The notes: generated by a model not told the origin, from the sequence alone. Shown: positions 32,646 to 48,000, counted from the first letter of the stretch. The stretch: DNA of 64,000 nucleotides from Paraspadella gotoi (GCA_051294375.1 CM119269.1:14271918-14335917); one strand, 5' to 3'. Translations and numbers: made by a program.

Positions 32646-34405
32646 GCGGAAGAAGAGACCCGACCCTTCCATTGAAAAGTCAAATGACAACATGGGCGAT
32701 AAACGCTGAAGCGATCGAAGATTAAAACGACCCCGAAAAACCATTTGGCGATTGACGTCATGGGAAGGAGGAGGAGGCGCTCTTCCCCCCCCCAGCACCC
32801 CCCCATCGCTTATTCTCTGCCTTCGAGAGAAATAAAATCATTTGAAGTCAGCGCGAACGGGGAAAATTATGCAGCCTATATGCTGTGGATAGGATTTTAT
32901 TTTTCGATATATCGGATTATCGCGAAAACTAAGTTTCAGGACATCGACTTGTGGCGGGAAGGTTTAGAGGTTTACAAGTTGCGCAACAGAGGTGTCGACT
33001 ACAAGTCTACAGATAGCAAAACAAAAGGACAAGTCACAAATTTAGGGATGGCGCGATATTGACGCCGGTCGCAAGTCTACAGGTGGCGGGACAAAGGCGA
33101 CAGTCAAAAGTTTACATATGGCGCAACATAGTCGCCAAGTTACAGGTCTACAGATGGCACATCCAAGGCGACAGTCACAAGTTTACAGATGGCGCGACAA
33201 AGGCGCCAAGTTTACAGGTGCCGGTCGCAAAACGCTAATCGCGAAAAACGTGAGGAGAATTTTTATTGGAACTTTGATTCTCTTCCAAATCTTCGATTGG
33301 CGCCGATGAGTGTGGAGACCGTGGATTGCGAGTGTGGAGAGCGAGTGTGGAGTGCGAGTGTGGAGTGTGAGGGTGGAGTGCGAGTGTGGATGCGAAGTGC
33401 GAGTGTGGAGTGTGATGGTGGAGTGCGAGTGTGGAGTGTGAGTCGGAGTGAGGTGTGGAGTGCGGTGTGGATTGGGAGTGTAGAGTGGGAGTGTGGATTG
33501 CGAGTGCGGAGTGCAAGTGAGGAGTGCGAGTGTAGAGTGCGGAGTGCGGAGTGCAAGGATGTAGTGCGAGGGTGGAGTGCGAGTGTTTAGTCGAGTGTGG
33601 AGTGTGAGTGTGGAGGCGAGTGTGGAGTGCGAGGGTGGAGTGCGAGTGTTTGTCGAGTGTGGAGTGTGAGTGTGGAGAGCGAGTGTGGAGTGCGAGGGTG
33701 GAGTGCGAGTGTGGTCGGATCGAGGTGAGTGTGGGTGCGTGGTAGTGAGAGCGTTCGGGATTGTGATTGAGCTTTTATTTTTTAATTGAATTTAGATAAA
33801 TTCCTTTCGTTATTTGTGTGTGATCACTAAGGCGTATTAAGTTGCAGATCAAAATTCGAATAGTTGATCATGAACTATCAAGAATATTGATAATAAATTT
33901 TTGCAGTAGCTCACATCGTACTCACCATAGAATATGTAAAAATTTTAAAATGGTTTATAGAGATTATTTTACAAATTTTAAAATTTTAACATTCTCTATC
34001 GTGAGTACCATGTACAAATATGGTCTTCTGCGAAAATTGAAAAAAAAAATGTAAACAGATTTGTTTAGGATCAATTATTCGAATTTTTTTTCTACTGGAT
34101 TTTAAAATTTTTGCTATTCTTTAGTGATTATGCCTGATTGTTCAGAAATCTATTGGGTAATTCTGGTCGCCCAACGAGGGGCTGCCGACGAAGTTTCTGG
34201 GTTAAAGGGGCAGAAAATTCGACCACGCCCAGACGCTTACATCCATTAGAACGTTTTATCGGATTCCTCTTTTCTTGGAATTCGAAAAAGGCGGCTGCCC
34301 CCTGCGCCGCCGGGCCCCTGCTGCGTTCGGCGGCGCTTCCTCGACGGCGAACCCATATTTCCACCTTTCCTCATTTTCTCACAGTTCTTAGTCGGCATCC
34401 GGAAT
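32645..34405 (-). repeat. Segment A, copy 2 (reverse)
   Basis: Reverse complement of 23,287-25,003. The 13-bp array is somewhat longer (33,310-33,735). The foldback element lies at 33,821-34,129. Confidence 0.95.
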
Positions 34406-34407
34406 CT

Positions 34408-34414
34408 CTCTCTC

Positions 34415-34484
<70 letters not shown>

Positions 34485-34490
34485 TTCTTC
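34408..34490. repeat. (CT)n microsatellite between A and B
   Basis: CT run with CCT interruptions at both ends. Confidence 0.97.
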
Positions 34491-34700
34491 ATCTCCCTCT
34501 CTCGTCACGTTCTCGTCGACACTTCGATGGCGAATTTCAAAGGACGGAGCGCATCTCGTTCGAGGACTCTGGGGATCCGCCGGCCGCCGCCGCCGCCGCC
34601 GGCCGCGCCGCGCCCCGCGCCGCCGCCGCCGTCGCCGCGCCGCCGCCGCCGCCGCCGCCGCCGCAATCGACCACCCCACCCACCCTCACCATCGTCTCAC
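34491..34700 (-). repeat. Inner end of a reversed segment B, truncated by a gap
   Basis: Carries the 'L' arm variant: GGAGCGCATCTCG and a GGC tract containing GCGCCCCGCGC. This matches 48,990-49,193 and differs from the 'R' variant (GGATTCTCATCTCG) at 32,360 and 34,960. Confidence 0.85.
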
Positions 34701-34725
34701 NNNNNNNNNNNNNNNNNNNNNNNNN
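34701..34725. other. Assembly gap of exactly 25 N
   Basis: Interrupts the palindromic complex. Sequence after the gap restarts in CT tract, segment C and another copy of the inner end of B. Confidence 0.9.
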
Positions 34726-34791
<66 letters not shown>

Positions 34792-34830
34792 TGGTTCTGG
34801 TTCAGTCTGTCTTCCGTTTTCCCCCTATTT

Positions 34831-34882
<52 letters not shown>

Positions 34883-34901
34883 TCTCTCTCTCTTCTCTCT
34901 C

Positions 34902-35026
34902 TCCCTCTCTCGTCACGTTCTCGTCGACACTTTCGATGGCGAATTTCAAAGGACGGATTCTCATCTCGTTCGAGGACTCTGGGATCCGCCCGGCCGCCGC
35001 CGCCGCCGCCGGCCGCCGCCGCCGCC

Positions 35027-35065
<39 letters not shown>

Positions 35066-36029
35066 TATTCCTCAACCGTCGTCTTCCAACGAAAACCACT
35101 TTTCACGGACGTCGATTGTCTTCATCGCGATTGACCCTCGCTGCTTCGACTGCTGCTTCGACTGCTGCTTCGACTGCTGCCTCGCTTCTTCGACTCGACT
35201 AATATCAATTATCTCGATTCCGTTGGATTCGACAATCGAATTGAGTTAATGGCATCGAATGAAATTTATTCATTCATTCGATCATGATTAGTTGGGGGAA
35301 ACATAACGAGCTTGGGAGCCTGGGTGCTTGGTCACCACTTAACGTTGGCTCATGTTTAAGTAAATCACTTTACGTAATTTAAATATCCTTCAAACAATAT
35401 ACTAACAAAATTCATGCGCATTGCATAATTGCTCATGAAGAAATCGAACGAAGCCATAGAAACCCGCAAACGTCATTAGCGAGCTACGCTAATTATTTTT
35501 TTTCCTGTCTTATCTATCTTATCTTTTCTGTCTCTTTCTCCACAGTATTCCTTTCAAATTGTTATCTTATGAAATTAAATATAAAAATTCGTTATTCTCA
35601 TGAATTTGTTATTCTAACGAATGAAAGAAATGATTATAAAAATTTGTTTAAAAATTTATTCAAATTTTCCCTGAATCTAAGTTGTTCTGTAAACTAAGTC
35701 TTGTCTCATCGCGACCATAAATTGATTTTAAAAAGTGGGTCGTCACATTTCACAATTTGTCAGTCTTAACTTTATCACCTTCACATTGATGACGCAGATC
35801 GTCAACATTAGCTTCACTGAATCCAACGTCGACGACGATGACGACGACGATTGAAACTTCATTCATGTCTAGTGAGATGAAGAGATAAAATCCGACAAAA
35901 GGAAAGGACTCGATAAACAAGGACGGAACTAAACAATCGTCTAAAACACATAATAATTAACGATGAAAATGAATGTAGGAATGATGTAAACGAACAAAGG
36001 AAAACTAACGAAATGACGCCGACGACGAT

Positions 36030-36060
<31 letters not shown>

Positions 36061-37086
36061 ACGGCGACGAAAGCAAGAGAGATGGAAGTCAATGTTGGCC
36101 AAGAGGAAATTTTGTGGTCGACGGTAACAAGGCTTCGGTCGTTATTTCTCGGCCGCTCGTTGACCCGAAGTTCATGAAGCGGCGCCATCTGCTGCCGTTG
36201 GAACCAATCAAGTCTCCATCTCAGTTTCGGCGTTGGAACCAATCAAGTCTCCATCTCAGTTTAGGCATTGGAACCAATCGAGTCTCCATCTGAGTTTCAG
36301 CGTTGGACCCAATCAAATCTCCATCTGAGTTTCGGCGTTGGAACCAATCAAGTCTCCATCTTATTTTTGGCAAAGGAACCAATCAAGTCTTCATCTGAGA
36401 TTCAGGGTTGGAACCAATCAAGTCTTTTTCTCAGTTTTGGCGTTGAAACCAATCAAGTCCCCATCCGGGTTTTAGCATTTCTACTAATCAATATAATTTT
36501 TAGTTTATTTTTTGCGTTTTGGCTTTAGAACCAATCAAGTCTTCTTCTAAGTTTTGGCGTTGGAACCAATCAAGTCTCCATCTAAGTTTCGGCATTGGAA
36601 CCAATAAAGTCTCCATCTGAACTTTGGCGTTGGAACCAATCAAGTCTCCATCTGATTTTCAGCATTGGAACCAATTAAGTCTCCATCTGATTTTCAGCAT
36701 TGGAACCAATCAAGTCTCCATCTAAGTTTCAGCGTTGGAACCAATCAAGTTTCCATCTGAATTTCGGCGTTGGAACCAATCAGGTCTTAGGCTTCGGGTG
36801 TTGTATTGCTCAAAATTGCAACAACAAAAAATCTATTCAACCGATTTATCAATATAATGGCAAAACAATCTAGACTAAAATTAAATTATAAAAACGGTCT
36901 CATGCCGATTCATACAGTATTCAAGGTAAATACTGAGGATACGAATACAGAAACACGCTCTCTTCAACTATTTCGCAAAACCTGAATAATTGACGTCGAC
37001 TCGCACATTTTCGCGATGCAAACCTGAGCGCCTCCTTAGTCAACAAAGATGGCGAAACCCCTGGCGCCCAAGGTGTGTTCGTCTTT

Positions 37087-37132
<46 letters not shown>

Positions 37133-37232
37133 GTCTCTTCGATTCCGCTTCTCGTCGGCCGCTTCTTCCGCTTCTCCCGAACGACCTGGAAAACGGGCAA
37201 GGTTCACCGCCCCCGCCTCCACTCTCTCAACG

Positions 37233-37288
<56 letters not shown>

Positions 37289-40200
37289 CTCTCCTCTCTC
37301 CTCTCTCTCTCCCCGACTCGCAGGTGCGTCAGAAGTTCTCAGGTTCGGGAGGAGAGAGAATTCTTTCGCAGTCGTCGTCCTCGTTACATAGCAGATGTTT
37401 TTTCGCAAAATGTTGATTCTGTTGTCGTTGATGCAAACGATTTCGTCACAAAAGAAAAAATAACATTTTATGACGTCACGTGATTCCGAGAATTTCAACC
37501 CGGATGTAATAAAGTTAATAAGAACATCCACCGTTTGCGTTCCCGGTAAGCGACGATTTCCCCCCCCCCTCCGTCTACCCGGATGGCGTTTGCTTCCCTT
37601 TCTCTCTCTGGAAATCTTGTCCCTCACCGCTTTCCCGTCGTAATTCTTGTTTTATTAACGCCAATAACTTCGCCAATTACTGCGTCAATAACTTGGCCTA
37701 TAACGGCGACCAGCTCTCGAGCTTCTGGCTTTTTAGAAGGAACGATAGAAAGTAAGAAAGTGGATCGATCGTATTTTACTGGAGCAAGAAGTAGAGCGTT
37801 TGTGATCAGAGACAAAGTAGAGCGAGAAACGTGGAGCCGATGAGACGCTTCGATTAACAGAATGGATTCGTAATTGTTGGAACGACGAAAACTACTGTGG
37901 AATAGGTGGAGCTCTTATTGAAGACAGGTTGGAGAGTCGTCGCGTTATCGAATCTCGCATAAAAAAAATGGTGCGGAAGCGGACAAAGTCGCTGGAGTAA
38001 CGATGGGTCAGCTGTAGCGGATGGAGTCGACAAAGACGCGTGATTTGTCGGCAACATAATAGAAGGAAATACATCTCGTCGTCGCTGCAGTCGTAGCATC
38101 GTGATTCACATCCTCATTCACACGTTCGTGATTAACTCGGAATTCGTCGCCTCCCGTTTTTCACGAACTCACATCACGGTCAGAACTGGCAAGTGGCAAC
38201 CGTTTGGCCTTGTCGCTCGCGTTCGTTTTACGTTTCGGGATTTTTCTCTCGACGACTCGACGGATCGAGAGGAGGAAGGTTATTTTTACGACGACTGAGA
38301 GATGAGGTCGAAATCGTGAACAAATTAGATGCGTCAATCGATCTTCGAAGTCAAGGCCTGCGTTTGCGTGCGTGCGTGCGTGCCTGATGAGCACGCTTCG
38401 TTAACGTTCTTTGAGGTTATGGCGTGAGTTTGGTCCTAGAGATGGCGTGCGTGCGTGATGAGCACGCTTCGTTAACGTTCTTTGAGGTTATGGCGTGAGT
38501 TTGGTCCTAGAGATGGCGTGCGTGCGTGATGAGCACGCTTTGTTAATGTTCTTTGAGGTTATGGCGTGCATTTTCTCCTAGAGATGGCGTGCGTGCGTGA
38601 TGAGCACGCTTCATTAACGTTCTTTGAGGTTATGGCGTGCGTTTGCTCCTAGAGATGGCGTGCGTGCGTGATGAGCACACTTCGTTAACGTTCTTTGAGG
38701 TTATGGCGTGCGTTTGCTCCTAGAGATGGCGTGCATGCATGATGAGCACGCTTCGTTAACGTTCTTTGAGGTTATGGCGTGCGTTTGCTTCTAGAGAGGG
38801 CGTGCGTGCGTGCGTGATGTGCATGCTTCGTTAACGTTCTTTGAGGTTATGGCGTGCGTTTGCAACTGGAAATAAAGGTTGCCTTTTGACCAACTTTGAC
38901 CAACTTCTGTTTATGTGAGATGAGCAAGCTTCATTGTTCTTTGTTTCCTACGTCAGCGTCTATATTGCGACATCGGTAAATGAATGCGATTTTCTGTCGG
39001 TGACATTCCGAGCGCCATCTCTCTGCTTCCGCTCGGCATGGCGTTCGTCGTTCTCGTCGTCGTCGTCGTTTTCATAGTTCCTGCTACCATCGTCATCGTC
39101 ATTGTTTTATCATTTTCGCGTCTGCAATCGTCATTATTATCATCGTCAATAGAAACATCATTGTTCCCGTATTTGTTCGCCCATCTTAACGTGGCCGCTG
39201 CTACCGTCGGCATTGCAGTCGTTGATGTCATCGTCACTACGACCATAGTCGTCATCATTGTCATTTTCATGATTGTCATTATTGTCGTCATCGATATCGT
39301 CGCTGCGACCCTCGACGTTGGTATCGTCGTTGTCATCGTCGTTATGATCGTCGTTGTCATCGCCGTAGTCGTCATCCTCTTTATTGAGTGAACGCAACCT
39401 GGAATCGATTCGTCACGAGGCGACGTGGCGTCGTCTAGATTCGGCAGCGTCTGCGTCATCGAAGAGACCGTGGAGGGAAATCCGTCGTTGGAGTCACGAC
39501 CGGCGTCGTTGATGAATTCCTTATTATTTCCGTCACGGACTTTATTGTCATCGTCTTTGTCATCTTCTTTGTCTTCATCGTTGTCCTATTTATCGACATT
39601 ATCTTCCTACTTTCTTTGTCCTAGTCATCTTCTTTTTCTTCATTGTTGTCATCTTTATCTCAAACTTTTTCCTACTTCCTTTGTCCTTATCATCTTCTTT
39701 GTCTCCCTCATTGTCCTATTTATCGACAACTTCTTCCTACTTCCTTTCTCCTTGTCATCTTCTTTGTCTCCCTCATTTTCCTATTTATTGACAACTTGTT
39801 CCTACTTCCTTTGTCCTTGTCAACTTCTTTGACTACCTCATTTTCCTTTTATCAACAACTTCTTCCTACTTTCTTTGTCCTTGTCATCTTTCTTGTCTTC
39901 ATACTTTGTCCTCTTCATCGTTGTCGTCGTCATCGTCGTTTAAGTCGTCACGGTCGTCGTCGTCATCATTTTTTTTTCATTGTCTTCGCCGATTTCTTTG
40001 TTTTTTTCTTTGGCCTCTTCGTTCTTTTCGTCGTTGTCGTCGTCATCGTCGTTGTCATCGTCGTCGTCTTCTTCGTCATTTTCGTCATCGTCGTCGTCAT
40101 CTATCCTGGTTTTCCAGAGGTCGTGATCGCGGAACCGCGGCGTCTCTTTCAACACCTTCTTCGCGTCACCTTTTCGCCCTTTGCTCGCTTTTATGGTCTT

Positions 40201-41837
40201 TCACGACGACCGGGGAAAAAACCTCAAACGCCCTTAAAGGTCAACTAACGCCCCTTTATGGGGTCAACCGATCCTTCCGGGTTCGCTCAGCTCTGCCCCC
40301 CACCACCGGTACTTTTCTTTCCTTATATTTTTTCGAATCCAAGGAACTAAAAAAAAAAAAAATTCAAATTTTCAAGTGCAGCATTATCGAGAAGAAATTG
40401 ATCGTATTATTTGTTATTTTTGTTTAGATTAAATTATAAAATATGAAAACAATTTTACCGGTCGGGTAGTAAATAATTTTTTTTTAAATCCAAACATCAA
40501 AAACAAGTACGTAAATTCTTTTAATTTATTTTAAGGGGACCCAGTGATAAAAATGATATCATAAGCTTAAGGGTCTATCATCAAAGGAATTTGAATGGTG
40601 ATAGTCATTAATTTTTGTTTGTACGCGAAAGTGGCAAAAAAATTCCTATCTCTTATTGTAGCGGAAACAAAAATTTAATAATTATGAAAAAAAAAATTAG
40701 TTGACCTTACCTAAATATTTATATAATCCATTATTTTATTTTGCAATAGAAAATATTTTTTACTAAATTCCAATTTTTTATTTTACTGTACAAAGCTACA
40801 ATTTTAGGTTTAAGCCTCATTGAACAAAGGCTTTACAAGACTAATATTTTTTTATTTTTATATTTACTTAAAAGCAGACAAATCAAACCTAAATTCTATT
40901 CTTACAGAAACAAAACTGTAATAATTATTAATTAATATTCATATTCATCTCTTAAATGTATTATTAAACTATATTGATTCCTAATTATAACAATTAAAAA
41001 TTTAGCAAAAGTACAGAATCTTTCTTTTCTTTTATATTTATATTACTTCAAAGAGTTTTATTTTCATCCAATTAACAGAATCATTTGAAAAGAAAGTTTA
41101 AATAAAATCAGTCGATACCTTAAATTTTGATTCATTCCTAGTTTTTTTTCTTATAAATTTTGTGATAAAAGCTGAAAACTTTTTTAAAATTAGATCTTAC
41201 TCTTTTTTAGAAAAAAAATTTTAAACTTGAAAAAGATTTTCTTCTTACCGATTTTTTAAAGAAAATTAAGCTCGCTGATTTCATCGAATTTTTAACTACT
41301 TTCCCAAATGATTATAGAAGAAAAAATTATATGGTCAGAACCAGCTTAAGTTAAAGGGTAAAACGTTATGTTTTCAGCTTTTTACCCCCCCTGTTCACTT
41401 GGTCCCCTTAAAATACGTCGAGAATATAAAAACGAATTGGAAAACTTTTTCTAGCGCGTTTTCAAATGAATGAATTATTCCAATCAAATCATTAGTCGAA
41501 TCAAGTTCTTATTAGATATCACGTATGTCAGCATTTTTATCATATCATGTCATATTATATCATATCATATCATATCATATCATGTATGTCAGAATTTTTA
41601 ACTCTTCACACTTTAGCCAAAATTTTCATCTCCACACACCAAAAAAAGTCTTCAGGTTTAAGCATCGATTCCTTCTACCAGCGGGAAGTTTTTTTTCGGT
41701 CGTCCTTCCTACCGGCCTCACCTGCTCCTTACTTTTCCCTCACCATCGCCTTACATGCTCCTTACTTGCCCCTTACTTGCCCCTCACCATAGCCTTACAT
41801 GCTCTTTACTTGCCCCTTACTTGCCACTTACTCTCAC
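34902..41837 (-). repeat. Segment B, copy 2 (reverse), truncated by a gap
   Basis: Reverse complement of about 25,460-32,432. It contains the same elements in reverse order: GGC tract, 35-bp array (36,196-36,785), CRE/E-box (37,471), 71-bp array (38,385-38,870), triplet arrays, 64-bp array, TTAA element (40,535-41,407) and part of the 33-bp array, where it stops at the 25-N gap. Confidence 0.95.
40535..41407. mobile_element. TTAA-flanked TIR element, copy 2
   Basis: Intact termini GGGGACCCAGTGA and TCACTTGGTCCCC with flanking TTAA on both sides (40,531-40,534 and 41,408-41,411). This is the cleanest copy for defining the ends. Confidence 0.7.
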
Positions 41838-41862
41838 NNNNNNNNNNNNNNNNNNNNNNNNN
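41838..41862. other. Assembly gap of exactly 25 N at a B'/B turn
   Basis: Orientation of segment B flips across this gap: reversed B ends inside its 33-bp array and forward B starts at its outer end. No true sequence joins the two. Confidence 0.9.
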
Positions 41863-44800
41863 ATTTTTTAAATTTTCTTTTTGATCGTAACGCGATGACT
41901 TTTTGTTCTTTTTACCAGAGATTCGTGATTTATAATTAATTATTTTTATTCGTGTCTTCCGCCAACGATCATTTTCCCCGCAGAGGGACGTGTTTTTGAT
42001 TAATATTCCTCTAAAATTTATTTTTTATCGGTTATTTATTTTTTTTTTTTCGTACTGCAGCAAAGTGTTGACATTTCATAATCTTCTCTGATCGAATCTG
42101 AAATTCGGGAAAGAGTGAAAAAAAATTAGATCGTCATCATTTCAGGGTTAAGGGGCAGATAAGGGCAGGTAAGCGATGGTGAGGGGCAAGTAAGGGGGCA
42201 GGTAAAGCGATAGTGAGGGGAAATAAGGGGCAGGTAAAGCGATGGTGAGGGCAAGTAAGGGACAGGTAAAGCGATGGGTCAAAATAAGAGCATTGTAAGG
42301 TGAGAGTAAGTGGCAAGTAAGGGGCAAGTAAAGAGCATGTAAGGCTATGGTGAGGGCAAGTAAGGGGCAAGTAAGGAGCATGTAAGGCGATGGTGAGGGA
42401 AAAGTAAGGAGGCAGGTGAGGCCGGTAGGAAGGACGACCGAAAAAAAACTTCCGCTGGTAGAAGGAATCGATGCTTAAACCTGAAGACTTTTTTGGTGTG
42501 TGGAGATGAAAAATTTTGGCTAAGTGTTGAGAGTTAAAATTCTGACATACATGAATATGATATGATATGATATAATATGACATGATATGATAAAAATGCT
42601 GACATACGTGATATCTAATAGAACTTGATTCGTACTAATGATTTGATTGGATAATTCATTCATTTGAAAAACGCGCTAGAAAAAGTTTTCCAATTCGTTT
42701 TTATATTCTCGACGTATTTTAAGGGGACCAAGTGAACAGGGGGGTAAAAGCTGAAAACATAAACGTTTTACCATTTAACTTAAAGCTGGTTCTGACCATA
42801 TAATTTTTCTTCTATAATCATTTGGGAAAGTAGTTAAAAAATTCGAGTGAAATCAGCGAGCTTAATTTTTCTTTAAAAATCGGTAGAAGAAATCTTTTTC
42901 AAGTTTAAATTTTTTTTTCTAAAAAAGAGTAAGATCTAATTTAAAAAGTTTTCAGCTTTTATCACAAAAATTTATAAGAAAAAAAACTAGGAATGAATCA
43001 AATTTAAGTATCGACTGATTTTATTTAACTTTCTTTTCAAATGATTCTGTGTAATTGGATTGAAATTAAAACTCTTTGAAGTAATATAAATATAGAAAAG
43101 AAAGAAAGATTCTGTACTTTTTGCTAAATTTTTAATTGTTTATAATTAGGAATCAATATAGTTTAATAATACATTTAAGAGATGAATATGAATATTAATT
43201 AATATTTATTACAGTTTTGTTTCTGTAAGAATAGAATTTAGGTTGATTTGTCTGCTTTTAAGTAATATAAAAATAAAAAATATTAGTCTTGATAAAGCCT
43301 TTGTTCAATGAGGCTTAAACTAAAATTGTATCTTTGTACAGTAAAATATAAAAAATTGGTTTGTAAAAAATTTTTCTATTGCAAAATAAAATAATGGATT
43401 ATATAAATATTTAGGTAAGGTCAACTAATTTTTTTTTTCATAATTATTAAATTTTTGTTTCCGCTACAATAAGAGATAGGAATTTTTTGCCACTTTCGCG
43501 TCAACAAAAATTAATGACTATCACCATTCAAATTCCTTTGATTGATAGACCCTTAGCTTATGATATCATTTTTATCACTGGGGTCCCCTTAAAATAAATT
43601 AAAAGAATTTACCGTACTTGTTTTGATGTTTGGGTTTAAAAAAAAATTTATTTACTACCCGACCGGTAAAATTGTTTCATATTTTATAATTTAATCTAAA
43701 CAAAAAAATAACAAATAATACGATCAATTTCTTCTCGATAATGCTGCACTTGAAAATTTGAATTTTTTTTTTTTTTAGTTCCTTGATCGAAAAAATATAA
43801 GGAAAGAAAAATTACCGGCGGTGGGGGGCAGAGCTGAGCGAACCGGAAGGATCGGTTGACCCATAAAGGGGCGTTAGTTGACCTTTAAAGGGCGTTTGAG
43901 GTTTTTTCCCCGGTCGTCGTGAAAGACCATAAAAGGCGAGCAAAGGCGAAAAGGGACGCGAAGAAGGTGTTGAAAGAGACGCCGCGGTTCCGCGATCACG
44001 ACCTCTGGAAAAACCAGGATAGATGACGACGACGTGACGAAAATGACGAGAAGACGACGACGATGACAACGACGATGACGACGACCAACGACGAAAAGAA
44101 CGAAGAGGCCAAAGAAAAAAACAAAGAAACGGCGAAGACAATGAAAAAAAAATGATGACGACGACGACCGTGACGACTTAAACGACGATGACGACGACAA
44201 CGATGAAGAGGACAAATTATTGAAGACAAGAAGATGACAAGGACAAAGAAAGTAGGAAGAAGTTGTTGATAAAGGAAAATGAGGTAGTCAAGAAGTTGAC
44301 AAGACAAAGAAGTAGGAACAAGTTTCAATAAATAGGAAAATGAGGGACACAAAGAAGATGAAAGGAGAAAGGAAGTAGGAAGAAAGTTGTCGATAAATAG
44401 GACATGAGGGAGACAAAGAAGATGATAAGGACAAAGGAAGTAGGAAAAAGTTGAGATAAAGATGACAACAATGAAGAAAAAAAGTTGCTAGGACAAAGAA
44501 AGTAGGAAGATTAATGTCGATAAATAGGACAACGATGAAGACAAAGAAGATACAAAGACGATAAAAAGTCCGTGGGATAATAAGGAATTCTCAACGACGC
44601 GGTCGGGATCCAACGACGATTTCCTCCACGGTCTCTTCGATGACGCAGACGCTGCCGAATCTAGACGACGCCACGTCGCCTCGTGACGAATCGATTCCAG
44701 GTTGCGTTCACTCAATAAAGAGGATGACGCTACGGCGATGACAACGACGATCATAACGACGATGACAACGCGATACAACGTCGAGGGTCGCGCCGATATC

Positions 44801-46769
44801 GATGACGACAATAATACAATCATGAAAAATGACAATGATGACGACTATGGTCGTAAGTGACGATGACATCAACGACTGCAATGCCGACGTAGCAGCGGCC
44901 ACGTTAAGATGGCGAACAAATATGGGAACAATGATGTTTCTATGACGATTGATAAAATTAATGACGATTGCAGACGCGAAAATGATAAAACAATGACGAT
45001 GACGATGGTAGCAGGAACTATGAAAACGACGACGACACGACGAGAACGACGAACGGCCATGCCGGCGGAAGCAGAGAGATGCGCTCGAATGTCACGAAGA
45101 AAATCGCATTCATTACCGATGTCGCAATATAGACGCTGACGTAGGAAACATAAGAACAATGAAGCTTGCTCATCTCACATAAACAGAAGTTGGTCAAGTG
45201 GTCAAAAAGGCAACCTTTATTTCCAGTTGCAAACGCACGCCATAACCTCAAAGAACTTTAACGTAGCATGCATCACGCACGCACGCACGCCCTCTCTAGA
45301 AGCAACGCACGCCATAACCTCAAAGAACGTTAACGAAGCGTGCTCATCATGCATGCACGCCATCTCTAGGACAAACGCATGCCATAACCTCAAAGAAAGT
45401 TAACGAAGTGTGCTCATCACGCACGCACGCCCATCTCTAGAGCAAACGCACGCCATAACCTCAAAGAACGTTAATGAAGCGTGCTCATCACCACGCACGC
45501 CATCTCTAGGAGAAAATGCACGCCATAACCTCAAAGAACATTAACAAAGCGTGCTCATCACGCACGCAACGCATCTCTAGGACAAACTCACGCCATACCT
45601 CAAAAGAACGTTAACGAAGCGTGTCATCACGCACGCACGCCATCTTTTGGACCAAACTCACGCCATAACCTCAAAGAACGTAACGAACGTCTCATCAGGC
45701 CACGCACGCACGCACGCAAACGCAGGCCTTGACTTCGAAGATCGATGACGCATCTAATTTGTTCACGATTTCGACCTCATCTCTCAGGCGCGTAAAAATA
45801 ACCTTCCTCCTCTCGATCCGTCGAGTCGTCGGAAGAAAAAATCCCGAAACGTAAAACGAACGCGAGCGACAAGCCAAACGGTTGCCACTTGCCAGTTCTG
45901 ACCGTGATGTGAGTTCGTGAAAAACGGGAGGCGACGAATTCCGAGTTAATCACGAACGTGTGAATGAGGATGTGATCACGATGCTACGACTGCAGCGACG
46001 ACGAGATGTATTTCCTTCTATTATGTTGCCGACAAATCACGCGTCTTTGTCGACTCCATCCTCTACAGCTGACCCATCGTTACTCCAGCGACTTTGTCCG
46101 CTTCCGCACCATTTTTTTTATGCGGATTCGATAACGCGACGACTCTCCAACCTGTCTTCAAATAAGAGCTCCACCTATTCCACAGTAGTTTTCGTCGTTC
46201 CAACAATTACGAATCCATTCTGTTAATCGAAGCGTCTCATCGGCTCCACGTTTTTCGCTCTACTTTGTCTCTGATCACAAACGCTCTACTTCTGCTCCAG
46301 TAAAATACGATCGATCCACTTTCTTACTTTCTATCGTCCTTCTAAAAAGCCAGAGCTGAGAGCTGGTCGCCGTTATAGGCCAAGTTATTGACGCAGTAAT
46401 TTGCGAAGTTATTGGCGTTAATAAAACAAGAATTACGACGGAGAAAAGCGGTGAGGGACAGATTTCCAGAGAGAGAAAGGGAAGCAAACGCCATCCGGGT
46501 AGACGGAGGGGGGGGGGAAATCGTCGCTTACCGGGAACGCAAACGGTGGATTTGTTCTTATTACTTATTACATCCGGGTTGAAATTCTCGGAATCACGTG
46601 ACGTCATAAAAATGTTATTTTTTTCTTTTGTGACGAAAATCGTTTGCATCAACGACAAACAGAATCAACATTTTTGCGAAAAAACATCTGCTATGAACGA
46701 GGACGACGACTGCGAAAGAATTCTCTCTCCCCCGAACCTGAGAACTTCTGACGCACCTGCGAGTCGGGG

Positions 46770-46832
<63 letters not shown>

Positions 46833-46942
46833 GAGGGAGGCGTTGAGAGAGTGGAGGCGGGGGCGGTGAACCTTGCCCGTTTTCCAGGTCGTTCGGGAGA
46901 AGAGCGGAAGAAGCCGCCGACGAGAAGCGGAATCGAAGAGAC

Positions 46943-46998
<56 letters not shown>

Positions 46999-48000
46999 AA
47001 AGACGAACACACCTTGGCGCCGGGGTTTCGCCCATCTTTGTTTGACTAAGAGGCGCTCAGGTTTGCATCGCGAAAATGTGCGAGTCGACGTCAATTATTC
47101 AGGTTTTGCGAAAAGTTGAAGAGAGCGTGTTTCTGTATTCGTATCCTCAGTATTTACCTTGAATACTGTATGAATCGGCATGAGACCGTTTTTATAATTT
47201 AATTTTAGTCTAGATTGTTTTGCCATTATATTGATAAATCGGTTGAATAGATTTTTTGTTGTTGCAATTTTGAGCAATACAACACCCGAGCCTAAGACCT
47301 GATTGTTCCAACCCGAAATTCAGATGGAAACTTGATTGGTTCCAACGCTGAAACTTAGATGGAGACTTTGATGCGTCAATGCTGAAAATCAGATGGAGAC
47401 TTAATTGTTCCAATGCTGAAAATCAGATGGAGACTGGATTGGTTCAACGCCAAAGTTCAGATGGAGACTTTATTGGTTCCAATGCCGAAACTTAGATGGA
47501 GACTTGAATGGTTCCAACGCCAAAAACTTAGAAGAAGACTTGATTGGTTCTAAAGCCAAAACGCAAAAAATAAACTAAAAAATTATATTGTTAGTAGAAA
47601 TGCTAAAACCCGGATGGGGACTTGATTGGTTTTCAACGCCAAAACTGAGAAAAAGACTTGATTGGTTCAACCCTGAATCTCAGATGAAGACCTTGATTGT
47701 TCCTTTGCAAAAATAAGATGGAGACTGATTGGTTCCACGCCGAAACTCAGATGGAGATTTGATTGGTCAACGCTGAAACTCAGATGGAGACTCGATTGGT
47801 TCATGCCTAAACTGAGATGGAGACTTGATGGTTTCACGCCGAAACTGAGATGGAGACTTGATTGGTTCCAACGGCAGCAGATGGCGCCGCTCATGAACTT
47901 CGGGTCAACGAGCGGCGAGAAATAACGACCGAAGCCTTGTTACCGTGACACAAAATTTCCTCTTGCCAACATGACTTCCATCTCTCTTGCTCGTCGCCGT

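Noticed and set aside
32004-32798. 264- and 254-codon minus-strand frames
   Set aside because: Leu-Ser and Pro/Arg/Ala low-complexity translations of CT and GCC tracts.
34138-35202. 354-codon forward frame
   Set aside because: Spans a 25-N gap and consists mainly of Leu-Ser from (CT)n and Ala/Arg/Pro from (GCC)n.
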